Of a stretch of 5,335 nucleotides of DNA, positions 1-5,071 are shown one piece after another (position 1 is the first letter of the stretch; each line of letters begins with the position of its first letter). The stretch spans positions 1 through 5,335 of the forward strand of contig PFHP01000037.1 of the NCBI GenBank assembly GCA_002782365.1, in the 5' to 3' direction. The notes under the pieces are model-generated. The model was not told where the DNA came from. It ran no database searches and saw only the letters and a program-made list of their open reading frames with translations. This DNA comes from Candidatus Kuenenbacteria bacterium CG_4_8_14_3_um_filter_39_15 (lineage in GTDB: Bacteria > Patescibacteriota > Patescibacteriia > UBA2196 > GWA2-42-15). Both the position numbers and the translations under genes were made by a program.

Positions 1-527
1 TAACCAATGCCATTTGTCATCGGGATTACAGCTCAACTTCAAATGTGCAAGTCAGGATACTTGATGACCGGATTGAAGTTTGGAATCCAGGCAGCTTGCC
101 TGAAGGCTGGACAGTGGACACCTTAAAAAAGAAACATGAATCAAAACCTAAAAATCACTTAATTGCCAAATTATTTTTCATGGTAAAAAATATTGAGCAA
201 TGGGGCACTGGCACTCTTGAAATGATTAAAGAGACAGTCAAGCACGGCTTACCGGAGCCAGAATTTGAGGACATTGGCACGAGTATTGTGGTGACATTTA
301 GAAAGTATAAACTTACGGAGGAAGTTTTAAAGGGACTAAACCAAAGGCAAAGGGAGGCAATTGAGTTTTTAAGATTACATAAAGAATTAACTACCAGTGA
401 ATATCAAGAGATGATAAACAAACCGTTGGTGACAGCAAGGAGAGATTTATTAGATTTAAAAAAGAAAAAAATTATAGAGTATACAGGCAGTTTAAAAACG
501 GGTTATTATCGTTTAGTATCAAAATGA
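1..527 (+). CDS. AlbA_2/HATPase_c_4-type putative transcriptional regulator (RecG-like), C-terminal part, 5' partial
   Basis: The reading frame is open from base 3, upstream of the GTG at 45, and reads T-N-A-I-C-H-R-D-Y-S-S before joining VQVRILDDRIEVWNPG. The GTG at 45 is therefore an internal Val codon and the gene enters from the left. The stretch with N-A-x-x-H-R-D-Y, then D-D-R-I-E-V-W-N-P-G-S-L-P, and later the W-G-T-G-T turn (near codons 65-70 of the visible part) is the signature of the GHKL-like HATPase_c_4 domain. That domain normally follows an N-terminal AlbA_2 (Schlafen-like) domain, which would lie outside the window. The last 70 or so residues (LNQRQREAIEFLRLHKELTT... TARRDLLDLKKKKIIEYTGS) look like a winged helix-turn-helix. 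Family members are often labelled RecG-like helicase but lack helicase motors; they are usually regarded as regulators. The stop codon lies inside a dyad/direct-repeat array that could be an operator. The domain call is firm; the regulatory role is inferred. Confidence 0.85.
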   Translation, partial: TNAICHRDYSSTSNVQVRILDDRIEVWNPGSLPEGWTVDTLKKKHESKPKNHLIAKLFFMVKNIEQWGTGTLEMIKETVKHGLPEPEFEDIGTSIVVTFRKYKLTEEVLKGLNQRQREAIEFLRLHKELTTSEYQEMINKPLVTARRDLLDLKKKKIIEYTGSLKTGYYRLVSK

Positions 528-556
528 TACTATAAATGATACTATAAATGATACTA
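514..556. repeat. TGATACTA array: one inverted and three direct half-sites
   Basis: TAGTATCA (514-521), spacer AAA, TGATACTA (525-532) forms a perfect 8-bp dyad overlapping the regulator's stop codon. TGATACTA then recurs at 537-544 and 549-556, each separated by TAAA, giving an exact 12-bp tandem unit (ATGATACTATAA, three copies, 524-559). One inverted plus tandem half-sites resembles a multi-site operator or iteron, but simple microsatellite expansion of the stop region would give the same tandem part. Each unit repeats a TGA in the regulator's frame, so read-through would meet three stops. Confidence 0.6.
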
Positions 557-585
557 TAAAAGAGCCAGCCGTCAAGGCTCTTTTA
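557..585 (+). terminator. intrinsic terminator after the regulator gene
   Basis: A perfect 10-bp stem pairs TAAAAGAGCC (557-566) with GGCTCTTTTA (576-585) around a 9-base loop. The GC-rich top and U-run on the 3' arm fit a Rho-independent terminator about 30 bases past the stop at 527. The stem is A-rich/T-rich on both sides, so it could also act on the minus strand. Its 5' arm abuts the last TGATACTA unit. Confidence 0.75.
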
Positions 586-594
586 AGTTTGAGT

Positions 595-620
595 TTCAAG
601 TGATATACTTGAAGTATAAT
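595..620 (+). promoter_or_regulatory. dyad TTCAAGT-N5-ACTTGAA next to a TATAAT box
   Basis: TTCAAGT (595-601) and ACTTGAA (607-613) form a 7-bp dyad with a 5-base spacer, directly followed by a perfect TATAAT at 615-620. No good -35 is present: the best candidate, TTGAGT at 589-594, leaves a 20-base spacer. A repressor site overlapping a weak promoter is possible, and the regulator encoded just upstream is an obvious but unproven candidate. In AT-rich DNA a lone TATAAT is common by chance. Confidence 0.3.
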
Positions 621-689
621 AGCCAAAGCTAAACTGATTTATGCTTAACATTAAAAAACAAAAAATTAAAGTTCAATATTCTTTAACAA

Positions 690-719
690 AAAGCCACATT
701 ATTTTTTTAATGTGGTTTT
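690..719 (+). terminator. terminator-like hairpin
   Basis: CCACATTA (694-701) pairs with TAATGTGG (708-715) around a six-T loop. The pairing extends outward through a G-U and three A-U pairs and ends in a T run (716-719). It can serve as an intrinsic terminator, possibly in both directions. It lies about 70 bases downstream of the possible start site linked to the TATAAT at 615-620, which would give a transcript of roughly 90 bases with no ORF. Confidence 0.5.
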
Positions 720-805
720 AAAAATTTCAGGAGGCAAATAAAAAAGTTCTTTAGTGGTACCTAAACAACCAAACACAACTTATCTGATGAAGGAGGGAAC
801 AACCC

Positions 806-988
806 ATGAATAATCTGCTGGTGCTGACGCGCTCATTGAGCCATTGTATTATCACGGTAGATACATCACCCGGTTGTCACAGAAAAAGAAGGCTTGTTGC
901 ATGTGGGGAAGTCAACTTGATAAAACATGGTTTAAAGCATATAATTAAAGTAATGACAGCCAAAATTGTGGGGAACTATTCAACTTGA
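806..988 (+). CDS. possible small hypothetical protein (60 aa)
   Basis: The ATG at 806 has a near-perfect Shine-Dalgarno, AAGGAGG at 790-796, with 9 bases of spacing. This is the best ribosome binding site in the window; the clear genes here mostly have none. The product is basic, with three Cys and several His, and no signal peptide, membrane segment or family motif that I recognise. A different frame through the same bases (814-945) is also open and looks equally protein-like, which weakens the case. Coding potential is uncertain; it could equally be a leader peptide or a chance ORF in a decayed region. Confidence 0.25.
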   Translation: MNNLLVLTRSLSHCIITVDTSPGCHRKRRLVACGEVNLIKHGLKHIIKVMTAKIVGNYST

Positions 989-1185
989 TAGACCTCGCAA
1001 TAAGCAAACTTCTAAAAAGTCAGAACATTAAAAACCAGTTTTACTCCCCGGTGAACCATGTTATAGAAAATGCCATGGGGCCCGTGGATGAGTAAGAACA
1101 ACTATTTCAAATAGATTTCAAAGGTTTTACAACCTTAGCCATAATTCGTGTGGGACACCATTGAAGTATAAAAAATGCCATGGGC
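895..1185. repeat. degenerate dispersed repeats inside the structured island
   Basis: Three pairwise matches link four segments. TGTGGGGAA...TCAACTTGATA occurs near 902-922 and again at 967-990. AGCCAAAATTGTGGGGAAC (958-976) resembles AGCCATAATTCGTGTGGGAC (1137-1156). TATAGAAAATGCCATGGG (1062-1079) resembles TATAAAAAATGCCATGGG (1167-1184). Together they suggest several worn copies of a unit of roughly 45 bases at irregular spacing (65 to about 100 bases). Alignment was done by eye, so the unit boundaries are approximate. Confidence 0.35.
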
Positions 1186-1195
1186 AATGAGGCAT

Positions 1196-1212
1196 CCCGC
1201 CAACTGGGCGGG
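1196..1212. other. GC-rich hairpin at the right edge of the island
   Basis: CCCGCC (1196-1201) and GGCGGG (1207-1212) pair perfectly around AACTG. It is the most GC-rich stem in the window and stands just before AT-rich DNA leading into the ATPase promoter. No T run follows on either strand, so it is not a standard terminator. It could be a terminal structure of an element or RNA. Confidence 0.45.
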
Positions 1213-1253
1213 CAAGTAGAAAAAACCACACAATTTAGCTAAAATTATTAAAT

Positions 1254-1282
1254 TTGACGCCTAAGAAAGTTTTATGTATACT
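1254..1282 (+). promoter_or_regulatory. sigma70-type promoter of the AAA ATPase gene
   Basis: TTGACG (1254-1259) and TATACT (1277-1282) are separated by exactly 17 bases, each hexamer one base from consensus. Transcription would begin near 1289, giving a leader of about 28 bases before the ATG at 1317. The in-frame TTG at 1254 is thus better read as the -35 element than as a start codon. Confidence 0.65.
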
Positions 1283-1337
1283 TAAAATATATTCAATAAT
1301 TAATAAAGTTTTAAGTATGATTAAAACATATATTCAA
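1266..1337 (+). repeat. 39-bp spaced imperfect duplication covering the -10 box and the start codon
   Basis: The segment at 1266-1296 recurs at 1305-1337 with three substitutions and a 2-base insertion: AAAGTTTTATGTATACTT against AAAGTTTTAAGTATGATT, both ending TATATTCAA. In the alignment the -10 box TATACT (1277-1282) corresponds to TATGAT (1316-1321), which contains the start codon. The offset is in frame, so the two copies would read KVLCILKIYS and KVLSMIKTYI if translated. Confidence 0.7.
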
Positions 1338-2528
1338 CGCCCAATTTATCTGAATAAAATCAAACCCTTTATTGACAAGGATATTATTAAGGTTATTGTC
1401 GGCCAACGTCGGGTCGGGAAAAGTTATTTGCTTTTTCAGATTATGGATGAGATCAAAAAAAAATATAAGCAAGCCGATGTTGTCTATATCAATAAGGAAT
1501 TAAACGAATTTAATGGCATTAAGAATTGTCAGGATCTTTTAGGGTATATTAAAAAAAATGCTAAAACTAAAAAGAGCTATATTTTTATTGATGAAATCCA
1601 AGATATTGAAAGATTTGAAAAAGCCCTAAGGAGTTTAAAAGCCCAGGGCAAATACGATATTTATTGCACCGGCAGCAATGCTAATTTACTTTCTGGCGAA
1701 TTAGCCACTTATTTAAGCGGCCGCTATATTGAAATTAAAGTTTTTAGTTTGTCATATCAAGAATTTTTAATCTTCCATAAAATTAAAGACAGTCAGGAAT
1801 CGTTTTTGCAATACATTAAATACGGCGGGCTGCCTTATTTAATAAATCTGGAACTGAAAGATGAGGTAGTTTATGACTATCTAAAAAGTATTTATAATAC
1901 CATTCTTTTAAAAGATGTGGTGGCCAGATACAAGATCCGCAATGTTTCTTTTTTAGAAAATTTGGCGAGCTATCTAGCTGACAATACCGGCAGTTTGGTT
2001 TCGGCCAAAAAAATCAGTGACTTTTTAAAATCACAAAAGATAAAAATCTCGCCCAATATTGTTTTGGATTATTTGTCATTTTTGGTTAATGCATTTTTTA
2101 TCTTTAAAGTTTCAAGAACAGATGTGCGGGGTAAAAAATTTTTTGAAATTAATGACAAATATTATTTTGAGGACTTGGGGTTGAGGCATTCTCTTATTGG
2201 GTATAAGCAGCTTGACATTAATAAAGTTTTGGAAAATTTGGTGTTTTTACATCTGCAAATATTAGGTTATAAAGTAGCCATTGGCCAATTAAAAGACAAA
2301 GAAGTGGACTTCGTCTGTGAAAAGCAAAATAAGAAAGTTTATGTGCAAGTGGCTTATCTAATCACTGATGAAAATAAAGACAGGGAGTTTGGTAACTTGC
2401 TTGCTATTCAAGATAACTATCCAAAAGTTGTTATTTCTGCAGATGAGATGGTAGAGGAGGAGGGTTACAAGGGAGTAAAACATATTAATATCAGGAATTT
2501 TTTAGGCCAAGATAATTTGGGTTTGTAG
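1317..2528 (+). CDS. AAA ATPase, AAA_14/DUF4143 family (403 aa)
   Basis: P-loop ATPase with a C-terminal DUF4143-type region. With Met at 1317 as residue 1, Walker A is GQRRVGKS (29-36), Walker B is YIFIDE (88-93), a sensor-like T-G-S-N lies at 118-121, and S-G-R-Y at 134-137 provides a conserved Arg. The C-terminal part has a restriction-endonuclease-like outline: E306, E-V-D-F at 329-332 and V-Q-V-A at 343-346. The E-x-K expected of an active PD-(D/E)XK nuclease reads Q-V-A, so cleavage activity is doubtful. The family is common in archaea, anaerobes and CPR, and its cellular role is not settled. An in-frame TTG at 1254 would add 21 residues, but it coincides with the -35 box, and those residues partly duplicate the true N-terminus. 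No Shine-Dalgarno precedes the start. The gene is more AT-rich than adk/map, which fits accessory or transferred DNA. Confidence 0.9.
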   Translation: MIKTYIQRPIYLNKIKPFIDKDIIKVIVGQRRVGKSYLLFQIMDEIKKKYKQADVVYINKELNEFNGIKNCQDLLGYIKKNAKTKKSYIFIDEIQDIERFEKALRSLKAQGKYDIYCTGSNANLLSGELATYLSGRYIEIKVFSLSYQEFLIFHKIKDSQESFLQYIKYGGLPYLINLELKDEVVYDYLKSIYNTILLKDVVARYKIRNVSFLENLASYLADNTGSLVSAKKISDFLKSQKIKISPNIVLDYLSFLVNAFFIFKVSRTDVRGKKFFEINDKYYFEDLGLRHSLIGYKQLDINKVLENLVFLHLQILGYKVAIGQLKDKEVDFVCEKQNKKVYVQVAYLITDENKDREFGNLLAIQDNYPKVVISADEMVEEEGYKGVKHINIRNFLGQDNLGL

Positions 2529-2585
2529 TGTATGTTAGATATCAAAATGGGAAATGATTTTATTAGCAAATGATATTGTCAATAT

Positions 2586-2771
2586 ATGAACGATTTTCAA
2601 AAACAAATTAAAAAATTTGCGGAAGATAGAAACTGGAGTCAATTTCATAATCCGAAAGATTTATTACTTGGAATTGTTGAAGAAATTGGAGAAATTAGAA
2701 ATATTGTTAAGTGGGAACAAGACATAAATATTCTAAATCACGCCACACAAATACGAAATTGGGTGGAATAA
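2586..2771 (+). pseudogene. MazG-like NTP pyrophosphohydrolase, 3'-truncated
   Basis: Residues 1-46 match the start of small MazG-like pyrophosphohydrolases, which hydrolyse (d)NTPs to monophosphates: FQKQIKKFAEDRNW, then the first metal-binding helix with E-E-I-G-E (E32, E33, E36) and K-W-E-Q-D. The family needs a second helix with an E-x-x-D motif some 15-30 residues later, and complete proteins are about 100 residues. Here resemblance ends near base 2724 and the frame closes after 15 unrelated residues, so half of the metal site is missing. I find no continuation in the other two forward frames, which points to deletion or insertion rather than a simple frameshift. It lies 57 bases after the ATPase. 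A short functional variant is possible but unlikely. Confidence 0.7.
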
Positions 2772-2912
2772 ATGAAAATTTTTTTGACAGAAATTCCTGC
2801 GGACATAGGGATAAAATCAAGCGTTGTCATGGCGTTTGTAATTCCGTCGCTTACCCCAAATAAGAGCTTTGTTTTTAATAAAAATAAAAATTAGAAATTA
2901 ATTATAAATCAG
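2724..2912. other. junction segment after the MazG-like fragment
   Basis: From the point where MazG similarity stops to the next gene there is no recognised coding function. On the plus strand an ATG directly after the MazG stop opens 40 codons (2772-2894). On the minus strand a frame is open from 2890 down to the stop at 2738-2740, with a 30-residue ORF from an ATG at 2828-2830. Neither has a ribosome binding site or a family I can name. The tail (about 2875-2908) is A/T simple sequence, including AAATTAG-AAATTAA at 2888-2901. The segment looks like a piece of foreign or rearranged DNA that replaced the end of the MazG-like gene. Confidence 0.45.
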
Positions 2913-3203
2913 ATGTCATTTTTTGATTTTTTATTCGGCACAGGGTCGCAGGCTAGCAAACGTAATGTCACCTTTGCCGACAAAAGCAAATTAACCAGAC
3001 AGGACATGATTGATTTGGTGTGGAACATGCAAAGTTTGAACAGTCAGCAGAAGCAGGTGGTCAAGGAAGAATTGTTCAAATATCTGGATGATGGCGGAGT
3101 CACACTTTTTGAATATCGCGAGGCAATCAGGAAGCTGGCGGAAAGAAGGGTGGAATTAGGACTTTCAGAGATTGATATAAAAAATTTAAAGAGCGTTTTA
3201 TAG
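2913..3203 (+). CDS. hypothetical protein, 96 aa, upstream of adk
   Basis: I do not recognise the family. The protein begins MSFFDFLFG, a short aromatic N-terminus too short for a transmembrane helix, followed by a mainly helical, charged body. Residues about 27-57 (LTRQDMIDLVWNMQ...KQVVKEELFKYL) and 63-96 look like two or three amphipathic helices joined by a D-D-G-G turn (59-62). There is no signal peptide, Cys or metal motif. It is clearly coding: base composition matches the following genes, it ends 23 bases before adk, and it shares their strand. It probably heads or belongs to the adk-map-ruvX-rmuC transcription unit. No Shine-Dalgarno is visible. Confidence 0.75.
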   Translation: MSFFDFLFGTGSQASKRNVTFADKSKLTRQDMIDLVWNMQSLNSQQKQVVKEELFKYLDDGGVTLFEYREAIRKLAERRVELGLSEIDIKNLKSVL

Positions 3204-3226
3204 AGATACTATGTTTTTTAACTCTT

Positions 3227-3865
3227 ATGGCCAATAAAATTTATAAAATTCTTTTAATCGGCCCGCAGGCGTCTGGCAAAGGGACACAGGCGGAGACATT
3301 GAGCCGAAAATATAATTTGCCGGTTTTTTCAACCGGGAATATTTTACGACAGCAGGTGGCCAAAGGCGATGACCTGGGCAAACAGGTGGCAGAGATTATA
3401 AATAAAGGGCAGTTGGTTCCTGATGATCTGGTGAACAAAATAATCGCTGAAAAAATTGCAGCCAACAGGGCACAGGGCTATATTTTAGATGGTTATCCGC
3501 GTAATTTGAGCCAGGTGAATTTTTTGGCTGCCAAAGATAAATTAACCCACGTGTTTGAGATATATATATCGGATAAGGAGGCAGTCAGGCGAATAAGCGA
3601 ACGCAGGACCTGCCCAAAATGTCAGACAGTTTATCATTTAAAATATAATCCGCCAAAAAGCGAGGGTGTCTGCGATAAAGATGGGGAGGCATTAATCATC
3701 CGCGCTGATGAGAGGGAGGAAGTGGTTAAAACGAGGTTAAAAAATTATCACCAATTAACCGAGCCGATTTTGGAATTTTATCAGGAGAAAGGGGTTTATC
3801 ATAAAATTAATGGCGAGCAGTCAATACTCAAGGTGAGTGAAGACATCTTAAAAATATTTAAATAG
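3227..3865 (+). CDS. adk: adenylate kinase, long zinc-type (212 aa)
   Basis: Cytosolic enzyme converting ATP + AMP to 2 ADP, central to adenylate balance. The P-loop is GPQASGKGT (12-20). The AMP-binding region is F-S-T-G-N-I-L-R (34-41), with L-D-G-Y-P-R-N at 87-93. The lid starts at residue 126 (R-R-T-C-P-K-C) and holds C129, C132, C149 and D152, the Cys3-Asp zinc set also found in the Bacillus subtilis enzyme. Lid arginines sit in R-A-D-E-R (159-163), and R170 is the usual late catalytic Arg. Length and motifs indicate a complete, active long-form kinase. The start has no Shine-Dalgarno; an ATG at 3211 opens a nine-codon frame (stop included) that overlaps the adk start out of phase. map begins after a single spacer base, so the two are very likely co-transcribed and perhaps translationally coupled. 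Confidence 0.97.
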   Translation: MANKIYKILLIGPQASGKGTQAETLSRKYNLPVFSTGNILRQQVAKGDDLGKQVAEIINKGQLVPDDLVNKIIAEKIAANRAQGYILDGYPRNLSQVNFLAAKDKLTHVFEIYISDKEAVRRISERRTCPKCQTVYHLKYNPPKSEGVCDKDGEALIIRADEREEVVKTRLKNYHQLTEPILEFYQEKGVYHKINGEQSILKVSEDILKIFK

Positions 3866-3866
3866 A

Positions 3867-4628
3867 ATGATAACAATTAAAACACCGCAAGAAATAGATA
3901 TTTTGAGGCAGGGCGGGCAAAAGCTGGCCGAGATTTTAGATATGGTTCTGGCACGGGTGGAGCCAGGGATAAAAGCAGAGACATTAGATAGCTATGCAGA
4001 GGCATTGATTTTAAAGGCTGGGGGTCGCCCGGCGTTTAAAGGATATGAGGGGTTTCCCGGGACATTGTGCGTTTCAGTTAATGAAGCAGTCGTGCACGGC
4101 GTGCCGCATGGCGAACTTGTTTTAAACCAGGGTGATGTGGTGGGAATTGATATTGGCATGCAATGGCCCGCTGGCAAGGGGATGTATACTGACATGGCGC
4201 GGACAGTCGGAGTGGGAGAAATTTCCAAGGAAGCTGAAAGATTAATTAAGGTGACGGAAAAATCTTTTTTTAAAGCATTAAAAGTTGTTCGGCCGGGAGC
4301 GACAGTCGGCGATATCGGACAGGCAGTCCAAAATTATGTTGAATCTCACGGCTATGCGGTGGTGAGGAGTTTAAGCGGGCATGGCATAGGCTACAAAGTG
4401 CATGAAGATCCGAAAATCCCGAATTTCGGAGAAAAGGGCAGTGGTGATATTTTAAAAGCCGGCATGGTGCTGGCTATTGAGCCAATGGTCTGCGCCGGGG
4501 ATTACCAGCTTGAGGTATTAGAGGATGGCTGGACAGCAATTTCCAAAGACAGGAGTTTGACGGCTCATTATGAGAATACGGTTTTAGTCACGGATAAAGG
4601 AACGGAGATATTAACAAAATACAGTTAA
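3867..4628 (+). CDS. map: type I methionine aminopeptidase (253 aa)
   Basis: Removes the initiator methionine from nascent proteins at the ribosome. The pita-bread fold is complete. Metal ligands are D95 (G-I-D-I-G), D109 (Y-T-D-M-A-R), H172 (S-G-H-G-I-G), E205 (A-I-E-P-M) and E236 (A-H-Y-E-N-T); H77 (V-V-H-G-V-P) and H179 are the substrate-site histidines. The first two ligands are 14 residues apart instead of the 11 in E. coli, so the intervening loop (Q-W-P-A-G-K-G) carries a small insertion. There is no N-terminal zinc-finger extension, consistent with the bacterial type Ia form. It starts one base after the adk stop, an order widespread in bacteria. There is no visible Shine-Dalgarno. 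Confidence 0.97.
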   Translation: MITIKTPQEIDILRQGGQKLAEILDMVLARVEPGIKAETLDSYAEALILKAGGRPAFKGYEGFPGTLCVSVNEAVVHGVPHGELVLNQGDVVGIDIGMQWPAGKGMYTDMARTVGVGEISKEAERLIKVTEKSFFKALKVVRPGATVGDIGQAVQNYVESHGYAVVRSLSGHGIGYKVHEDPKIPNFGEKGSGDILKAGMVLAIEPMVCAGDYQLEVLEDGWTAISKDRSLTAHYENTVLVTDKGTEILTKYS

Positions 4629-4665
4629 CAATTAACAGGGAACAGGGAATTTTTAATTTTTATAT
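4624..4665. repeat. degenerate heptamer repeat forming the map-ruvX spacer
   Basis: Starting inside the last codons of map, the sequence parses as GTTAACA-ATTAACA-GGGAACA-GGGAATT-TTTAATT-TTTATAT, six units of 7 bases with AA at positions 4-5 in the first five. The array runs straight into the ATG of ruvX at 4664 and leaves no room for a normal Shine-Dalgarno. Confidence 0.55.
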
Positions 4666-5071
4666 GGGCGAAGACATTAAAACAACTGGGAAAATATTAG
4701 GCATTGATTATGGGACAAAAAATATTGGGCTGGCGATTTCTGATAGTGAGCAAAGGCAGGCGTTTGTTTATAACACATTAAAGGTAAGCGGAAAATTATT
4801 CAATGAGATAAAGGATCTATGCGCTAGAGAAGAGATTGATAAAATAGTGGTCGGTTTGCCCTTGGGCATGAAAGGAGATTATACTGAAAAAACGAATGAG
4901 ACGTTGTATTTTATTGAAGAGCTTGAGGCACAGACAGAAAAAATAGTGGTGGCAGAAGATGAGAGATTAACTAGTGTTGAGGCTGACAAAAGGACAAATT
5001 GGTCAGGCAGAGACGAAGAGTCAGCAAGAATAATATTGCAGCAGTATTTGGACAGAAAAAGCAATGAATAA
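4664..5071 (+). CDS. ruvX: RuvX/YqgF-family putative Holliday junction resolvase (135 aa)
   Basis: RNase H-fold nuclease of the YqgF family, annotated as a putative pre-16S rRNA nuclease or Holliday junction resolvase. Visible motifs are G-I-D-Y-G-T-K-N-I-G-L-A-I-S-D (13-27, catalytic D15), I-V-V-G-L-P-L-G-M-K-G (61-71), E-D-E-R-L-T-S (98-104) and the final acidic helix D-E-E-S-A-R-I-I-L-Q (117-126, D117). All family acids appear present and the length is typical. The nine residues before the first strand are a slightly longer N-terminus than usual, but no later Met or Val/Leu start fits better. It lies between map and rmuC on the same strand. The sequence does not tell whether it acts on rRNA or DNA; the rmuC neighbour leans toward DNA. 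Confidence 0.93.
   Translation: MGEDIKTTGKILGIDYGTKNIGLAISDSEQRQAFVYNTLKVSGKLFNEIKDLCAREEIDKIVVGLPLGMKGDYTEKTNETLYFIEELEAQTEKIVVAEDERLTSVEADKRTNWSGRDEESARIILQQYLDRKSNE

Larger units (their letters stand above)
721..1253. other. gene-poor interval with a GC-richer, structured island (about 780-1215)
   Basis: No recognisable gene fills this interval. Blocks 841-900 and 1141-1200 are about 43-45% GC by hand count, against about 32% at 721-780. It contains the 60-codon ORF at 806, degenerate repeats, and hairpins: CCATGG/CCGTGG around GGC at 1073-1087, AAGGTT/AACCTT at about 1121-1135, and CCCGCC/GGCGGG at 1196-1212. A second frame (742-1242) is unusually open, interrupted only by stops at 811, 946, 1093 and 1162 before ending at 1240. 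I looked for tmRNA, RNase P RNA, SRP RNA, tRNA and group II intron domain V signatures and found none. It may be a decayed gene, a mobile-element remnant or a structured RNA; the sequence alone does not decide. Confidence 0.4.

Noticed and set aside
45..47. GTG at 45 as the start of the first gene
   Set aside because: The frame is open to the left edge and the upstream codons encode conserved HATPase_c_4 residues (N-A-x-x-H-R-D-Y), so this is an internal Val codon.
788..812. CTGATGA followed by a short stem as a hammerhead ribozyme
   Set aside because: The GAAA of the core and the flanking stems I/III are absent; the CTGATGA match is isolated.
838..876. GAGCC...CGGTT segment as group II intron domain V
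   Set aside because: It has only partial pairing, lacks the GNRA tetraloop and the conserved bulge, and no intron-encoded reverse transcriptase is nearby.
688..1236. AAAAAGCCACATTATTT (688-704) and AAAAAACCACACAATTT (1220-1236) as direct repeats bounding an inserted element
   Set aside because: Fourteen of 17 positions match, but the sequence is low-complexity and A/T-rich, and the first copy is explained by the hairpin at 690-719.
2784..2815. TTGACA at 2784-2789 as the promoter of the 96-aa gene and adk operon
   Set aside because: No -10 box lies at 16-18 bases; GATAAA is 20 bases away and TAAAAT 22. The -35 match alone is not enough.
2772..2894. 40-codon plus-strand ORF directly after the MazG-like stop, and a 30-codon minus-strand ORF at 2738-2830
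   Set aside because: Neither has a ribosome binding site, a recognisable motif or composition support, and they overlap on opposite strands; described only as part of the junction segment.
3211..3237. Tiny ORF overlapping the adk start as a regulatory leader
   Set aside because: Nine codons including the stop, no ribosome binding site, and chance overlap is likely.
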